Part shown: piece by piece, positions 36,616 through 50,113 of the stretch
Layout: every line of letters starts with the position of its first letter
How positions within the stretch are numbered: the first letter of the stretch is position 1
Source: Linnemannia hyalina
Taxonomy: Eukaryota; Mortierellomycota; Mortierellomycetes; Mortierellales; Mortierellaceae
NCBI GenBank assembly: GCA_019671135.1
Contig: JAHRHY010000003.1
Location: forward strand, 1,116,001 to 1,180,000
DNA: 64,000 nt
Reading direction: 5' to 3'
The notes under the pieces: generated by a model
The model's database searches: none
What the model was told of the DNA's origin: nothing
Seen by the model: the letters and a program-made list of their open reading frames with translations, nothing else
Position numbers and translations under genes: made by a program

Positions 36616-37451
36616 GACCTTTCTTTTTGCGGGAGGGAATGAGAAGTGAGGAAGGAGGGAGGAAAGTGAATGAAGAAGAGGGAAGTAAGGCGTGCGTTGT
36701 GGAGGACGTGTAGTGAAAAATCGAAAAGAAAGAAAAGAAAGAAAGAAAGGGGCGCAAGCGGAGGACCCTTTTTTTATTTGCCCAATGAACAAAGATGCAC
36801 AGTGCGTTTTCGTGCTCAGTCTCAAACGCGTTCTTTTTTTTTTGTTCCTGAGAAGCATCCTCTAAGAAACACATGCTCGCTCCATGCCTCATGACAGCAC
36901 TCGTCGATATATCTAATGCTATGCGAGACTCCTCTTGTTATATCCAGAAGTTGATACGATCCATTCTCGCAATAGAAACGGATCACAATCCACCATCGCT
37001 GTTTGTCTATGGCTTGAGCTAGTTTGTTATGTTTTCATGGTCTGGTAAAAACAAGAAGAGGACGTATTCGTCCTTGATTATCGCGCGCGTTGAACCAAGC
37101 TCAGCTAGTTTGATCCTTACATCACTCGAAAACAAAAAACAAGTCGCGTCCACTTTTCGCGTCATGTTTCGCGAACTCCTCCTAGTAACTTTTTTTTCTT
37201 GGCATCAAGTTGATTGCTAGATTTTCAAACAACAACGCGCTCCCTCCCAAATGAGCCACGCATGTTTCTCCCACTTCTTGCTCTTCTGTCACTCAAATAG
37301 TCGAGGGTCGAGGTGACCAAAAGACCTTACAAATCACCATGTTATTTACACGTGGAAAAGGACTTCTTAACAACATCCACAATTACACGCTTGCCTGGTT
37401 TTTTCTTCTTTTTTTTCTTTTTTTTTCAAAGAAATTTTTAATGCAATAGGA
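36616..37451. other. gap between oligopeptidase start and RhoGAP stop
   Basis: 836 bases between two co-directional minus-strand genes. The left 150 bases are purine-rich on the plus strand (pyrimidine-rich leader for the oligopeptidase). The right end is T-rich and should be the RhoGAP 3' UTR. No gene is seen. Confidence 0.55.
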
Positions 37452-40400
37452 TTACAACGCAATCATGAGACCCTCTAGTGGCAACTGAGGTACTTCTCCC
37501 GAGACGTCTGCTACTTCGGTCTTGTGAGGAATATCAACCGGTGGTGTTATCGGTGCACCAACAACAACTTCAGCACTCGTCTCGGTCACGACCTCCTTGG
37601 TGGTCTCTCCTGCTGCATCCATGAACTGCTGGGGGTCAAACAAGGATCCAAAATCTGCTCTAAGGGGTGATCCAGCATCGATGGTGATATGAACAATCGG
37701 TGCTACGCTGCTCGATTTCGTGGTAAAGTCCAATGAAGGTGGAGGCGAAAGAGGCGAGACAACAGTTTTTGGAGTCGAATCCTGAAGGAGAATGGGTATA
37801 GTTGATACGGCCGAAAAGATATCCTGGCTTGATGATGCTCCTGTAGTAGCAGCGGATGTGAGGTGAGAAGGAAGAATAGAGGTCGAGGAGGTGGGTGGAG
37901 AAAAGGTCATGGAGGGCGATGTGAAGGAGGCCTCAAATGCCTGGTCCTTGGCGTTCATTCCTGGGGACGACGCAGCAGAGAGGGCGGTGGTGTCTGTGCA
38001 GGGGATCGAACCAGATGAGCTGGAGGCGTTGGATGAAGTCTCGTCGTCCTGTTGTTTGTGACCCCTGGACGCCATTTCCTCGCGCAGGACCATGGCTGCC
38101 ATCAGCTTTGTTTCTTCGTCGTCAATAGAGGCAGTTTCGGCAGAAAGAGCCATGTCGATCGAGGTTGGAGGAGCGGTGAAAGGGTGATCTGCCGGTGCGC
38201 TCTGCGAGAATTGAGGGAAGGTGTTGGAGGATGGGATTGCCAAGGTGGAGGCATGGACGATTTCCTGAGCGGGGGTGAGTGGTGGTGGTTGATGAGAAGG
38301 ACAAGTCGAATCTTCGGGCCATTCCGTCGTCACGTCGTATTCGACATCCTGCAAAAGTCCGCCCCAAACAATCTTGAGTCCATTTTCTCTGCTCTCGGCC
38401 GAGTCGATGGTGTCGTAGTATCCTCCCAGGAGTGCCTTGAAGAGAACGGATCCGATTGAGAGTGTTGGCGCAAAGACGACGCCGAGGTTGGAAACGTTCA
38501 TCTTTGTCTTGTCGGCGTGTGCAGCGATCCTGGAGAGATGGTGGCAGAGGTAGGAGAGGACGACATAGTTGGGACGGGGGAGTCCGATGAGGATACCACG
38601 GAGATTGTGGCAGATCTGGCGATCCGTGGACAGCAGCGTCTGGAATTGTTCCAGGAAGACGGCAGGAAGAAGGGGGGTCGGCACTAGAAAATAGGTAAAG
38701 CAGTTGGACGAATGAGAATTGAAAGAGGCAAAGAAGAAAAAAAAAAGTGGACGAATGGAAATTCAGGCGGTTAGAAAGTGGGGAGAGGGGTGCAACAAGC
38801 AAAAAAGAAAAATTAACAATTGGACGGACATGTGGAGTGCTGTCGGCGATTAGAAAACTCTGGTAACAAAAACAAGGGGGAAAAGAAGAAACAACAAACT
38901 TACGTTCACGGAGATAGAGCTTGAGGAGTGTGGCAATGTCGTTGGGGTCGACAGCGTCCATGGCGAGGAGGTTGTGGTCCTTGCCCGAGTCGAACATCAG
39001 CTTCAGTTTCTGCACGCTTGCATGACTACCAGGCACACTATGTAGTTTTTTTTTTTTTTTTGCATTGTTGTTGTTTGGTTGAGCGTTAGAAAAGTGTAAA
39101 AATAAACAATTCATTTGTTGTAGTCGAATGTGCGTGTGGGCTAGAGACATACAGACACACACACACACTCTCTCTCTCATCGCACTCATCTCACTCTGTG
39201 TCACCGTTGTATCGTATTATTTAAATTGGACAAGCATCGACAATCATCTCTCTGTGAGCTAGTAGGGCCAATTGAGCACAAACGCTGAACTCAACTTCAA
39301 CAACAACAAAGAAAAGCAGGAAAAAAAACTAACATACAAGCCAGCAAACACGAAGAAAATAGAGTGGTAAAAAAGAAAGTGACAGAGGGGCTGAGAGAAA
39401 AAGAGCAACGAGAGAGGGAGGACAAAAGTGAACGAGAGCCGAGCCTGGCAAGGAAAAAAAAAAGGTGTACAATTGATATGTAAAAAATGGATGGGGTGAT
39501 GATAGATAGAAAGGTGACAGATACATACCGGTAGAGGCCAACTTCATCGATTCCCTTGGCTTCGAGGAACTCTGCACAGCGCACAAGGATAGCGGGGACC
39601 ATGGGTGAGCCGGGAATATGGGACATCCGTACGGCCTCCTCGAGGGACGAACCAAAGAGTGGTGTTGTTGGGAGACCCTTTGCGCCGAGGGTAGGTTCTG
39701 AGTCTATATAGAAGGGTATTAAGGTCATTAGTGAAAGTAGCAAGTGCGCCAACTGAGTTGTTGTCGGTAAAGGATGCAGATGGAAAAAATGAAGGCACTG
39801 GGTTCAATGCAATGCAAGTCCGCGGACCGAGACCAAAACCCAAAAAGTAGCGCCAAGTAGGGGCAGGCTAAGGCCACGACCATAATCATCATAGGCATCA
39901 TATGCGTAAGAACTCCCTCGACAAAGGTCTCGGATTGTATCCAGCCCACAGTTCATTGTGTTCAGGTCATTAGCGCGCCCTTTCCCTTTTGTCCTTTCCC
40001 TTTACTGTCTACACACACTCTCTCTCTTTCTCTCATTCTTCTCTTCGCTTTGACCGAGTGTGGAAGGTGATAAGAATATAAGATTGTGTTGGATGATCGA
40101 GATAAAAACAGTTGATAAATGATGGTGGTGGTTATGATTGTGGTTGTGGTTGTGGTGGTTCGTTCTGGTTTTACTGTTTCCTTCTCTCGGTAGCAGGCGG
40201 GTGAGCATAAAGTTGAACAGAGGATAGAATGGATGCTGGATGGGGAAAGGGCGTATAGAAAGTAGAACAAAAGTGATCCGGTGTGGTTCGATTGCAACTG
40301 CATTGTCTTTGTCGTGTGCAGGCATGAATGCGAGTGTGAGAGGGCGTGTCTGTCGAAGGCAAGTGTGGCGATTGCCGTCTCTCTTTCTCTCTCTTTCTCT

Positions 40401-41177
40401 CCCTTTCTCCCCCTTTCTCTCCCTTTCTCTCTCTTTCAATCTTGTGGACCTCTTCTTCTTCTCTCTTGGCGTTTTTTTTTGCTGCTACTGTTGTGCTGGA
40501 TTGATAGCTCATCCAGGGTTTTGTTGTTATTTGTGTTTGCGTGTGTTGTTAGAGTAAATGGATTGGCAGGGAAATGGTATTTTTTTAATTGCATTAGCAC
40601 TAAAAAAAAGGTATTGGCAAAGGACGAAAAACAAAAAAAAGTGTGTTTGCTTACTCTTGCGGGTTCTGCCCCAGGCCTTCTTGGACAGTATCTCGGCACC
40701 CTTGGACCGCCAGGACATCATTGAGTGGACAGAGGATGCAGACGAGGCGAGCCTCTCGGTCTTGACACTTCCAGAGTCGAGACTCTTTTTGGACGAGCCG
40801 CTAGAATGGAAGGTATTCTGCAGCTTTTTGAAGGGGTTGGAGAAAGGAGACGACCGAAGGGGCATCACCTGCGACCGTGTCTCGTCGTCGTGGTGGGGGT
40901 GACCGGGGCCCAAGGGACTGTTGGCAGAGGGTGCAGAGCTGGAGAGGATGTTGAGGGAAGTTGTGGACTTTGATGCAAAGTTCATCAGGTGTGCTGCGAT
41001 CGAGCCTCGCCTGGGGGTGACCTGTGGGGGCCCGAGGCTATTGGGGCTATGGGAGATGTTGATGGCTAGTGGTGGGAATTTGGATGAGGGAGGTGAGGAG
41101 AGGTTGGGGGAAGAAGGAGCAGAGGCGGAGAAGGGTGAGGCTCCATGGGGAGGGAGAGGAAGTGCCTTGTCTGTCAT
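37452..41177 (-). CDS. RhoGAP domain protein
   Basis: GTPase-activating protein for Rho-family GTPases; its target (Cdc42, Rho or Rac) cannot be read from sequence. Exons 40655-41177, 39529-39703, 38904-39037 and 37452-38683 join to 687 residues. The N-terminal 175 residues are Ser/Pro-rich, with a basic PFKKLQNTF patch. The RhoGAP fold covers about residues 190-380: PLFGSSLEEAV, then VGLYRVPGS with the arginine finger at Arg233, DPNDIATLLKLYLRELPTPL, LSYLCHHLSRIAAHADKTKM and NLGVVFAPTLS. The domain is split by three introns with in-frame joins. The remaining 300 residues are Ser/Thr/Pro-rich and probably disordered. An ATG at 41177 is the first in frame; an upstream non-coding exon is possible. 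Confidence 0.92.
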
Positions 41178-42312
41178 GATCTAGTGAGTGAGTGGGTAAA
41201 TTGGGTTGGATATGTGGGTGGTCGTTTCAAATGGAGGGGGATTAAGGTATCGTTCGGTGAGGAGGAGGAGGAGGAGCGTGAAAAGGGAGATGACAAAGAC
41301 AATAATGATAGTAAAAATAATGGATGATGAAGAAGAAGGGTGGGAAGGAGGAGAGAATGAGAAAGAGACAGAGAGTAATGTTTTCAGTGAGGACCCGGCA
41401 TGGGTTGTGAGGGGGGAATGGCTGAAGAAGAGAAGGAGAAGTGAGATTTGAGAGAGGGAGAGAGAGTGAGTGAGAGAGTGAGTGAGAGAGAGGAGAGAGG
41501 AAAGAGGAAAGAAAGAAAGAAGGAAGGACAGAAGAGAGGAAAAGAAAAAAGACATAAAAAAGAAATAGAAAGAGAGCACGGCCATAAGCTGGCACAGTTC
41601 ACACACACACACACACTACCACAGGGCAAACAATTATGAAGAGGCGTTCACAAGGGGGTGGGCAGCAGAATGGCAAGGATGGCTTAATGAATGAATGAAA
41701 GGACTTGGACGCAATGGATAATTAGGCCAATTAGAACATAATCGAACAGCAGGAGGGAGCAATCGACATTACTACTTCTTACAACTACGGAACACTCCTC
41801 TTATACTGCTGCTCGCTGCTTTTGTCGCAGTGCCTACAGGGGCGGTTGAGAAGGGCTGAAAAGAGGGGGAGGAAAACACGAAATGGTAAGGGACTATTCT
41901 ATTACCATATGGGCAACAAAAATAGTTATTTGTGAACAAAAAGGAACAACGTAAGGGAACAAACAGTGAGTGGGTGAGCCAACGTCGTCGACAATCAGAT
42001 GTCCTTTGTATTTTTTGCCCAGCACACAAAGGGACAAGGGCGGAACAAAGGAAAAGAAGGGACAAAGAGAGTGAGAGTGACAAGAGAAAGAACGAGAGAG
42101 AGACGTGAATAAGAATAGTCCGAGAGAGTGAATGAATGAAAGAGAGTCATGCAGGCTGCACAACCGCACCCATGGGCACAGATGAAACCAGAGCCGTTAC
42201 AGCGAAAGCAAAGCATACAAGCAAAGCAAAGCGAATGAAGCAGTAGAGGCTATTTGCTGTAACGGAAACGGTTGACCCTGAAAAGGGAAGAGAGAGTGAA
42301 CGAGAGCGCAAT

Positions 42313-42314
<2 letters not shown>

Positions 42315-42338
<24 letters not shown>
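42315..42338. repeat. (GA)n microsatellite
   Basis: About 24 bases of uninterrupted GA dinucleotides in non-coding sequence. Confidence 0.9.
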
Positions 42339-42345
<7 letters not shown>

Positions 42346-42847
42346 GTAGCAGATATAGATTGTTGTTGCTGACAAGTCCCAGGATGCCATTACACAAGCA
42401 ATTGAGGCAAAACAGAGCCGGATGAGAGGAAGACATATCCTTCCCTCCGAGGAGCAGCAGTTTCTTCTCGAAGCTTGACTTGTGAACTGTGATGCCTTTT
42501 AGTGTGATGCATGTCCTGCCTGCTTTGAACGCCACTTCCATTATCGTTGTTGTAAAATTGATTTTTGGTTTGATCAGTGTCCAATCCGGACGCGTCCCTT
42601 TTTTTATTCCTTTTTTTAAACGTACTGTTCACTTGTTCTCTCCTGACCCCCTTCATCCCTTGAATGAACAGACAAACTCCTTGTTGTTTGTCCCACCTGT
42701 CTTCTTGACAAATGTGAACAAATGGACGCTATTTGGTGTATCAATTTCAATTTTAAAGGTGGCAGTTGTTGTTGTTTTCATCATCATCCGTCGTCACTCC
42801 CCCCTCGTTATTTATTATTGTGTTGTTTCCTTGACCACTTCCCCCCT

Positions 42848-42867
42848 CCCCCCCCCCCCCCCCCCCC
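42848..42867. repeat. homopolymer of 20 C
   Basis: A run of 20 C, preceded by a T and six more C. Its true length may be affected by sequencing error. Confidence 0.85.
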
Positions 42868-43566
42868 ATTCCTCTCCTTGACACTTCTCTTTTCCATGCA
42901 TTTCTTTTCTTTCGCCCTTCTTCATTCTGTTCTCGTCTTCCTTCCTCTCTGTTCTCTCCACCCTCATTCCTCCACCCCATTCATAACCTCATTCGCCATG
43001 TCTTCCTAAAACGCAATACCCTTTTTTTTCGTTCATTATTATTTTGGCCTCTGTTTTGTTCTCTCTCTCTCTTTTTTTTTTTTTTTTTTTTTTGTATTTG
43101 CCCTGAATGACCCACACTTCTACCAAAAAAGACTAGCATACATCAACAACAACGACAACAACGAACAAACGACTACTCCACCCTCTAATCACAATCTAAT
43201 CGCCACCAGCAACGACGACCATTGCATTCCCCGATCCATACGACCATACGACACAGTGAACAATAGAACTCGTTCCTCCACTTTTTCTTTCTCTCAGCAA
43301 ACCGAACTCATTTACAACTATCGCTATCGCCTCCTCCTCCTTCTCTCGGACGTATTAAAAAAGAAAGTGGCAGTTGACTGCAGACAAACCAACAACCTGC
43401 ACCTCGCACTCGGTCCTCCACCCCCTTCACTTCTCACCTGAACCAACGGAAGCCCTGCCCTTCCTACTCCTTCCTTCCCTCGTTTCTGTCCTTACTTCCT
43501 CCTCTTTTCCCTCTCATTCAATTTATCCTTCTTTTTCACTTCTACCCTGTTCCCTCATTTGCACCC

Positions 43567-46500
43567 ATGAGAGGACACACGGGTCCTCGTCTTCATCGTT
43601 GCACCACTACCTTCAGCAACACGGTGCTCGTCTTTCTTCTCGTTCTACTTTGCTGGACACCATACCATAATGTCGTCGAGGCCTGGCCCTATGTCGACTG
43701 CTCGGCGACGAATTCGATATTTGCCCTGGAGCGGGTGACGGCGCACTATGATCACGGAAACAACTCGATCGGCCTGTCGCTCCAGGGCAATTTCACCGAC
43801 ACCTACTGGGCCCAGGGCTACTCCGAACTAGCCACCAGTAAATGTAAGCCAGATCACTGAAACCTCCTTATACGCTTAAATACCTGCCTCTCGTTCTCTC
43901 CTTACTCTTTTCTTTTCTTTCATGGATTGGGTTGAGGGCGTATCTGTGTTTGTGTTTGTGCGCGTGCCGACAAGGCATGAGAAGAAAGAGTCGACAAGAA
44001 AGGACAAACAGCCCGATTACAGAGCGAAAGAGAACACGAGAGGAGGAGGTTGTGGTCGGGCGTCGTTTTGTTGGTGTTTTTGAGATCTCTTTCCTTTTTT
44101 TCCATACATGCCCCAAATATGCGACAGGTGGTATCTGCGTATTTTTAGATCCGTCGTGGTTATTTTTTCTCGTCCTTCACTAGGTTCGTTTTTGTGCTTC
44201 TTTTCCTTTCCCTTTCCCGTCTTTGAACACAGACACGCACCACTCTGGCAGAAATAGCCAGGCAATGCCATTGTTCTGTCTATACAAAACCCATTGCAGC
44301 AAGACAGAACAGAACAGCAAACGTGGATAGGCCGTGTACCCTCATACATTTCATGGACCACATGCCCCCCTTTCATTCACTGCATTACTATCATTCATTT
44401 CTCCTATTATTTGTAATTTGTTCCCTTCAAGGACCGACAGACCCATGGTGCATTCATGATCCTATTTCTGCGCACACCCTTTTTACCCTTTATTGTTACC
44501 ATCGCATGGTCGATAAAGTGCGCGATGAATGATGAAAGGCGACAGCATTATTATTCTTGGCCCATATGCGCGTTTGCTGACCTACTCCAAGAAAATACAT
44601 ATCCATGCAGGACCCTTTTGGACTCTCTCCCATGAACATATCCAAGAATAAAAGCTATGCATCCCTCCGTAGAATAAATACATAAACCGCGAATCACTAA
44701 CAAAAAAATAATACTTTTGCCACATCATAGGGAGGACCTCGATCCAGACTACTATCATGGGAACTCAGCTGTACAGGAGCGAAGGACCTGCCTGCGCAAA
44801 CGATGGTAGTGGCATGATCATCGGAGGGTGCCCCACAACACCAGGTCTAGGGACCATTCAAACGGTAGGCGTAGAATATTTTTTTTTTTGGTTTATTTAT
44901 GTTTCGTGTGATACTACAACTCCAATCAATGGCGCTTACTAGAAAAACAAAGCGTGTTTTGCTAAATCTAGATCGTTCTTTTCAAACTCCATGACTCCAT
45001 AGAGCTTCAACATCTCGCAGGCAGCGCCCTTTGCAGAGCTCATGGTGACCATGCAAATCGTGGGGAGCAACAACCAATCGATTGTCTGTGTGGCCATTCT
45101 TTTGGAGCAAACCATGGAGACTGTCAACAATGCAGTCAGCGTCCTCCCCCTGGCCCTGGCCTGTCTCTCGGGCACAATCAGTTTAGCTGCGACTTTTATG
45201 AGAGCATCGATCGGAAATGGCTTCCTTGGTGCAGCAGCAACATATGGAATGGCAACTGAACCAGTCTCAGTCCATACCCCTGGATTCTTCGACATTATCT
45301 TCTACACGCAGTTTATGCTCATGACAGGCCAGCTCTCGGTCAACTATCCGTCCTTCTACTCGAGCTTTACCGCACTGTTTCATTGGTCGTTTTTGGAATT
45401 CCGGGAGACGCTCCTGGGCAAAGGTCCAGCCAACGCCACCGATGTTTTAATTTTTGGTGGCGCGGGCTCTGTTAACCAAATACAGGACTCGCGTCCAGGA
45501 TCCAGCAGAGGCGGCGGCTCTTCTATCCTCACACCCACAGTTACAACCACAGCCGCGACAGTTGTCGCAACCACCACCGAAAGTCCGTCTTCCCTTCAGA
45601 AACGAGACCTGAGCCATGAAAAACAGCCGGGATTCGTCATCGATCAGGATCTTTTACCCTTGGCCTGGACCACTCAGGCTGGCTCTGCGTTGAGAGCCGC
45701 CATTGTCGACCCCAGAGCCACCCCTCGTGTGTACATCCAACCAGCTCTACCTGCCAAACGACAGGTTCAGGTCGATGTCGGTCCAGACGAGACAACCTCG
45801 GTGAGCCACGCGACACCAACGGTAACTGATACCGTTTCTGTCAGCGCATCGACGTCCGACACCTCCACCCCCACTACTACAACAACAACTTCGGACTCTA
45901 AGTCAAGGACCTCCTCGTCGACATCAAACTCCAGCCCAACAACAACGACATCAAAGTCACCCGTCAGACCCAACCTACCCGTCACTCGAACTTCGCCCAG
46001 TCGCCCTCCCGCCTCTTCCACTTCGCCCACGCTCATTATTCCAACTATTCGGGATGCCTTCACCAACACCAGTGAGAGCAACATCCAACACAACGTGTCG
46101 CGCTTCGGAATCGAGGCCTATGCAGCCGCCATTGGTGCGTTCCCATCCTCACTCTTCTTGGGGACCTTGGTGAATGCTGCTCTTGCTATGGCTGCAGCGC
46201 TTTTGTTGTCGGGCGGCTTTCTTGGGATCGCCTGGATGATGGCCAGGGAAAAGCACCAGCGCGGAAAGACGCTTCAACATGCCCTCAACTTTGTCGCAGG
46301 TATATATACTCAAGTTTTTTCATCACTTCATCACTATGTTTGAAATGTATGCAAGTATAGCCACAAGTAGCCCAAAGGCTAATCGAATTTGCTTCATCCT
46401 TATTCATCTACGTAGGCAACATGCTGCGAGTGTGGTCGTTGCTTTATACCCCTTTGGCCCTTACGGCCATGTACCAACTAACGATCTCGGGTGGTGTAGC

Positions 46501-49500
46501 TCTGACAGTCGGATCTGCCGCCTCACTTTTGGTCATCTCCGTCGGCGCCACCATTTTTTTCACATGGCGAATTCTCCGAGGGTCCTCTGAGCACTTGCTC
46601 TTTGACGACTTGGGAACTTTGCTCAAGTATGGCCCGCTCTACAACACTCTTGCCCAAGAGGGCACTCTGTTCTTCCTGGTTACATTGCTGGTCAGGTTCT
46701 TGTGGGGACTTGCCGTAGCGATGCTGCCGTCCTATGGCGTCGCCCAGGTCGCTGTCCTGCTGGTGATCGAGTTGGGCTACACACTGGTCATCGGTGTCAA
46801 ATGGCCCTTCTCCGAGTCGACCGACAACAAGTTCCACCTCTTTCTGGGAATCGTCCGGATCGTCATTACTGGATTGTCGATTGGATACATTCATGAGATT
46901 GAGACATCCCCCGAGCTCCGAGAGTTGCTGGCTTATATCCAGATGGCACTTCATTTGGCGGTTTTCATTGTCATGTTTGCGCTGACGCTGTGGAACCTCA
47001 TTCAGGCCTGTATGTTTTGGCACTCGCGGCATTCTGGTACCTGGAGAGGACCGACCAAGACCTACAGCTTTGAGGATCCATCCCGAGAGGTGGAGCAAGG
47101 CTGGGGTCTTAATGGGAGACCGCTCCTGCACAGTGGAGCGGCTCATTCCCGCGGAGTGGCAGTCTCCAACAGCGATAACCGGGCCAGCGGCGAGGGAGAT
47201 GATGACGACGACTTTGGAGCCGGCAAGAATAGGCGCTTTACGGTCATGTCGTACTCTTCCCTGGGCAACAATAGTCAGGGTGCTGGTGGTGGAAGCAATG
47301 GGGCGAGGAGAGAGTCGATGCAGCATGCTCTTCATGCCCAGCAGATGAGGCAGCTGCATCATGATAGCTCGGATGATGAGACGTTGCGGTATGGTTCCCC
47401 AGCTGAGCGGTATCGACAGTCGCGACTTAGTGACCACCGTCAGCCAGCCTTTAACCAGTCTGCGTCGTCTGAGACAGGGTCCGGTCCACCTGACTCTGGA
47501 TACATGGGGCCTGTCCTCTTGTCGTCGGCTGGTGTTGGATCTGGACTCAAGGGTGGCGCGACTTCGCCACCTTCAGATACATCTACTGTTGATGGTCGGC
47601 AGTCGCAACTAACGGTGATGAGAGGCGGTTTGCCAGCGCGCGACTCTTATGCCAGCTTGCAGCGGATGTCACACCAACAACCATCTGCCGACCCACGGAC
47701 GAGACGTATGTCGGATATCACCAGGGACGGTCCTTACCTATTTAACGCGCACAAGGAGGAGGGGGATAGTTCTAGAGAGGCAGCAGCGGCCGCAGCTGCA
47801 GTGGTCCGCGAGAGCACGTCGAAATTTGGGTCAGGACCGGGACTCTGGGCTGGCGTCAAGGCATCCCTTGCAGGTGTCTTTAGATTCGGCAAACGGTCCA
47901 ACCATTCCAGCCCCTCCAGCGACGGGTCCAAGCCCAAGGCCTTCGAGGTCATGCGACTGCCACGCAGGAACTTTGCTGCTGACCCTGAGTCCCCTACATT
48001 GGGCGACCATGCAGACGAGACAGGGTCTCAGGTTGGCGGAGATGCGCGACATCTCAACTCGATCGGGCTGTCGAAATTCTTCCAGGAGTCTGATCGTGGA
48101 TATGAGAAGAATAGTAACCTGGTGGTAGCCAACCCTTCGGCGATGATCTCTAGGACTGGAAGTTTGGTCTCGACGGTGTCTGGCGCGGTGGGTCCTCATG
48201 CTTCGATTTGGTTGCAGAGGGATGGGTCAGGAGCCGCAGAGTCGATCAAGACCTTGAGGAATGCCCGGTCGAGAGGTGCAGGGGTTGGATCGGGACTTGG
48301 ACCTTCTGCTGCTGTGGCGGCTGCGACTGCAGCGGCAGCGGCAGCGGCAGCAGCATCGGTGTCAGGAAGCACCAAGGGGTCTGGTCTGGGGATCGACACT
48401 GGATCCGAACACGGAGGCGCTTCAATATCGATCTCGGATCGGGAATCTCGTCGGGCCTCGTCGGCTTTGATGAGTGGCGCTGGCAGTATCACCGGATCTC
48501 AATTGTACCCGCCACGCCATTCTGCCGAGAGCAGCAACAACCTGGCTGAGGCCATGACGATCGAGGAGCCCTTGCAGTTGGATGGGGGTGGAACCTTGAA
48601 GGTTTCCAAGGGACCCGAGAAGGCTGTCCAGTACTTCCATAAGGGTTCGGGCCCCTATAGCCGGTCGGTTGCTGAATCGCTGAAGGATCAGAAGCGGCTT
48701 TCGAAACCTGAGGGCTTCTCTGCCACCACGATCTCGTCCTCATCGGTCTCCACACCTTCTTTGCTCTTGCCGCCGATCCAGACGGGTCAGTTGGTAGGCG
48801 GAAGTGGAGTAGCGGCAGGGAAGAAGGTTGCCGCCTTTTCTCCTTCGGCGTCCTCGTCGCCTACGACCAAGAGCCCAACGTCTGTGGGAGGTCCTAGCGG
48901 TCTGGGCGATATTTCCAGCAGTAGTCACGATAGCAATAGTGTCTCGCTGAGCGGCGAAATCGGTAGCGATGGATCTAGCCCAACAGAGAGTCAACCGAGT
49001 CCTAACGCCAATGTCGCGGTGAGCGCCGGAAGGATGCACGAGATCTTGGGTCGTATGTTCTCTGACCGGTCTATCCGCCTGCACCCCGGTGCTGGTGGAG
49101 CCGGTAGTGACCATGATTCGGATTCGGTGTTGAGTGAGGATGCACTTTCGTCACTTTCAGGAGGACCCGTCTCGACCGCCACTGGGCGAAAATCCCTCTT
49201 GGGACAGACAGAGACAACAGGTCATCACGACAATGATGATACTGAGTCGATTGAGCAGTACGATATCCTCCAACCTGTCATGGAAGGATCTGACCTTGAG
49301 GACGAAGATGACGGCAGGTATGGTGTGGGAGAGATCGATCAGGATCAGACGCCTCGACAGTCCAACTTTACTCTCGTCACTCCGTCCTCCGCGTCGTTGG
49401 TTGTCCCTGGAGGTGGTAGTAACGGCAGCGGCAGTGATTCGGGATCAAAGACTGAGCTTTTGAAGCGCGCCACCTCCTTGTCTGCCGAGAAGCTCCCTCT

Positions 49501-50005
49501 CCTGACCACTACTGCCGCTTCCAGCCCGAACTTGGCGCGGTCTCAATCAGGAGGTCCTACTTCCCCAACTTCGCCCACTGGATCCTCTGCGTTCAAGCAG
49601 CACCAACAAGGAAAACTTCGACCCCAGCAACGATCCATTGGCGGTCGACCCCTCGCACATTCACCACTCCACGAACCATCCGTCCTCCTGCGCACCGCAA
49701 CCGCAGGCGCAGCCGCCGCTAACGCCGCCGCCGGGAGTGCTTCCACAGGTTCCGGAAACTCATCCCCACACCTCACATCTGACCCTATCTCAGTCGGAGG
49801 TTCAGACCTCAGCCGCCAGTCGTCGTTGCAGTCCGGAGCAGGTAGTCCGCGGTTAGAGTACCTCGACGCGAACTGGATGCATAACGACCCAAGTACTGGA
49901 CCTGTAGATCGAGGCGGCTTGAACAGGAATGCGTCGATTGCGACTGTGAGGTCTGATACCTCGTATGTCACGGCGTATTCACAGTACCCTTCTGATGATG
50001 ACTAA
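43567..50005 (+). CDS. TRP-like (Flc/Pkd2 family) multi-pass membrane protein with long cytoplasmic tail
   Basis: Fungal Flc/Pkd2-type protein, a family linked to calcium homeostasis, cell-wall integrity and ER FAD transport. Exons 43567-43843, 44731-44864, 45003-46299 and 46416-50005 join to 1765 residues. A signal peptide (NTVLVFLLVLLCW) precedes an ML-like lumenal domain (WPYVDCSATNSIFALERVTA, NFTDTYW, PACANDGSG). The TRP-like domain has about nine hydrophobic segments, including VAILLEQTMETVNNAVSVLP, IIFYTQFMLMTGQLSVNYPS, LRVWSLLYTPLALTAMYQLT, VALLVIELGYTL-like segments and GVKWPF. A Ser/Thr-rich loop of about 200 residues is inserted before TM3. After the last membrane segment (about residue 765) comes a Ser-rich tail of about 1000 residues. 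The junction SK-WRTSIQ between exons 1 and 2 is less certain, since relatives have Cys there. Confidence 0.88.
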
Positions 50006-50113
50006 AAGGGAGGGGGTTGTAACAATATTTTTAAATTATCGCATTTTATTCTCGAAAATAAACCTTGTACAATACCAAAAATCGCAAAAAATGTGAAAAA
50101 AAATGTGAGAGCT
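50006..50113. other. short convergent gap, Flc-like / SNF2-like
   Basis: Only 108 bases separate the stop codons of two converging genes. AAATAAA-type signals (50056-50061 on the plus strand) lie within it, so the two 3' UTRs very likely overlap. Confidence 0.6.

Larger units (their letters stand above)
41178..43566. promoter_or_regulatory. divergent intergenic region RhoGAP / Flc-like gene
   Basis: 2.4 kb between divergent genes. The RhoGAP side (41230-41580) is strongly purine-rich on the plus strand. Other features are a GA run at 42315-42338, a 20-base C run at 42848-42867 and a T run at 43071-43093. The Flc side (43440-43560) is C/T-rich. No gene is supported. Confidence 0.55.

Noticed and set aside
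46523..47437. Minus-strand open frame of 304 residues
   Set aside because: Antisense to the membrane domain and early tail of the Flc-like protein, whose motifs are clear on the plus strand.
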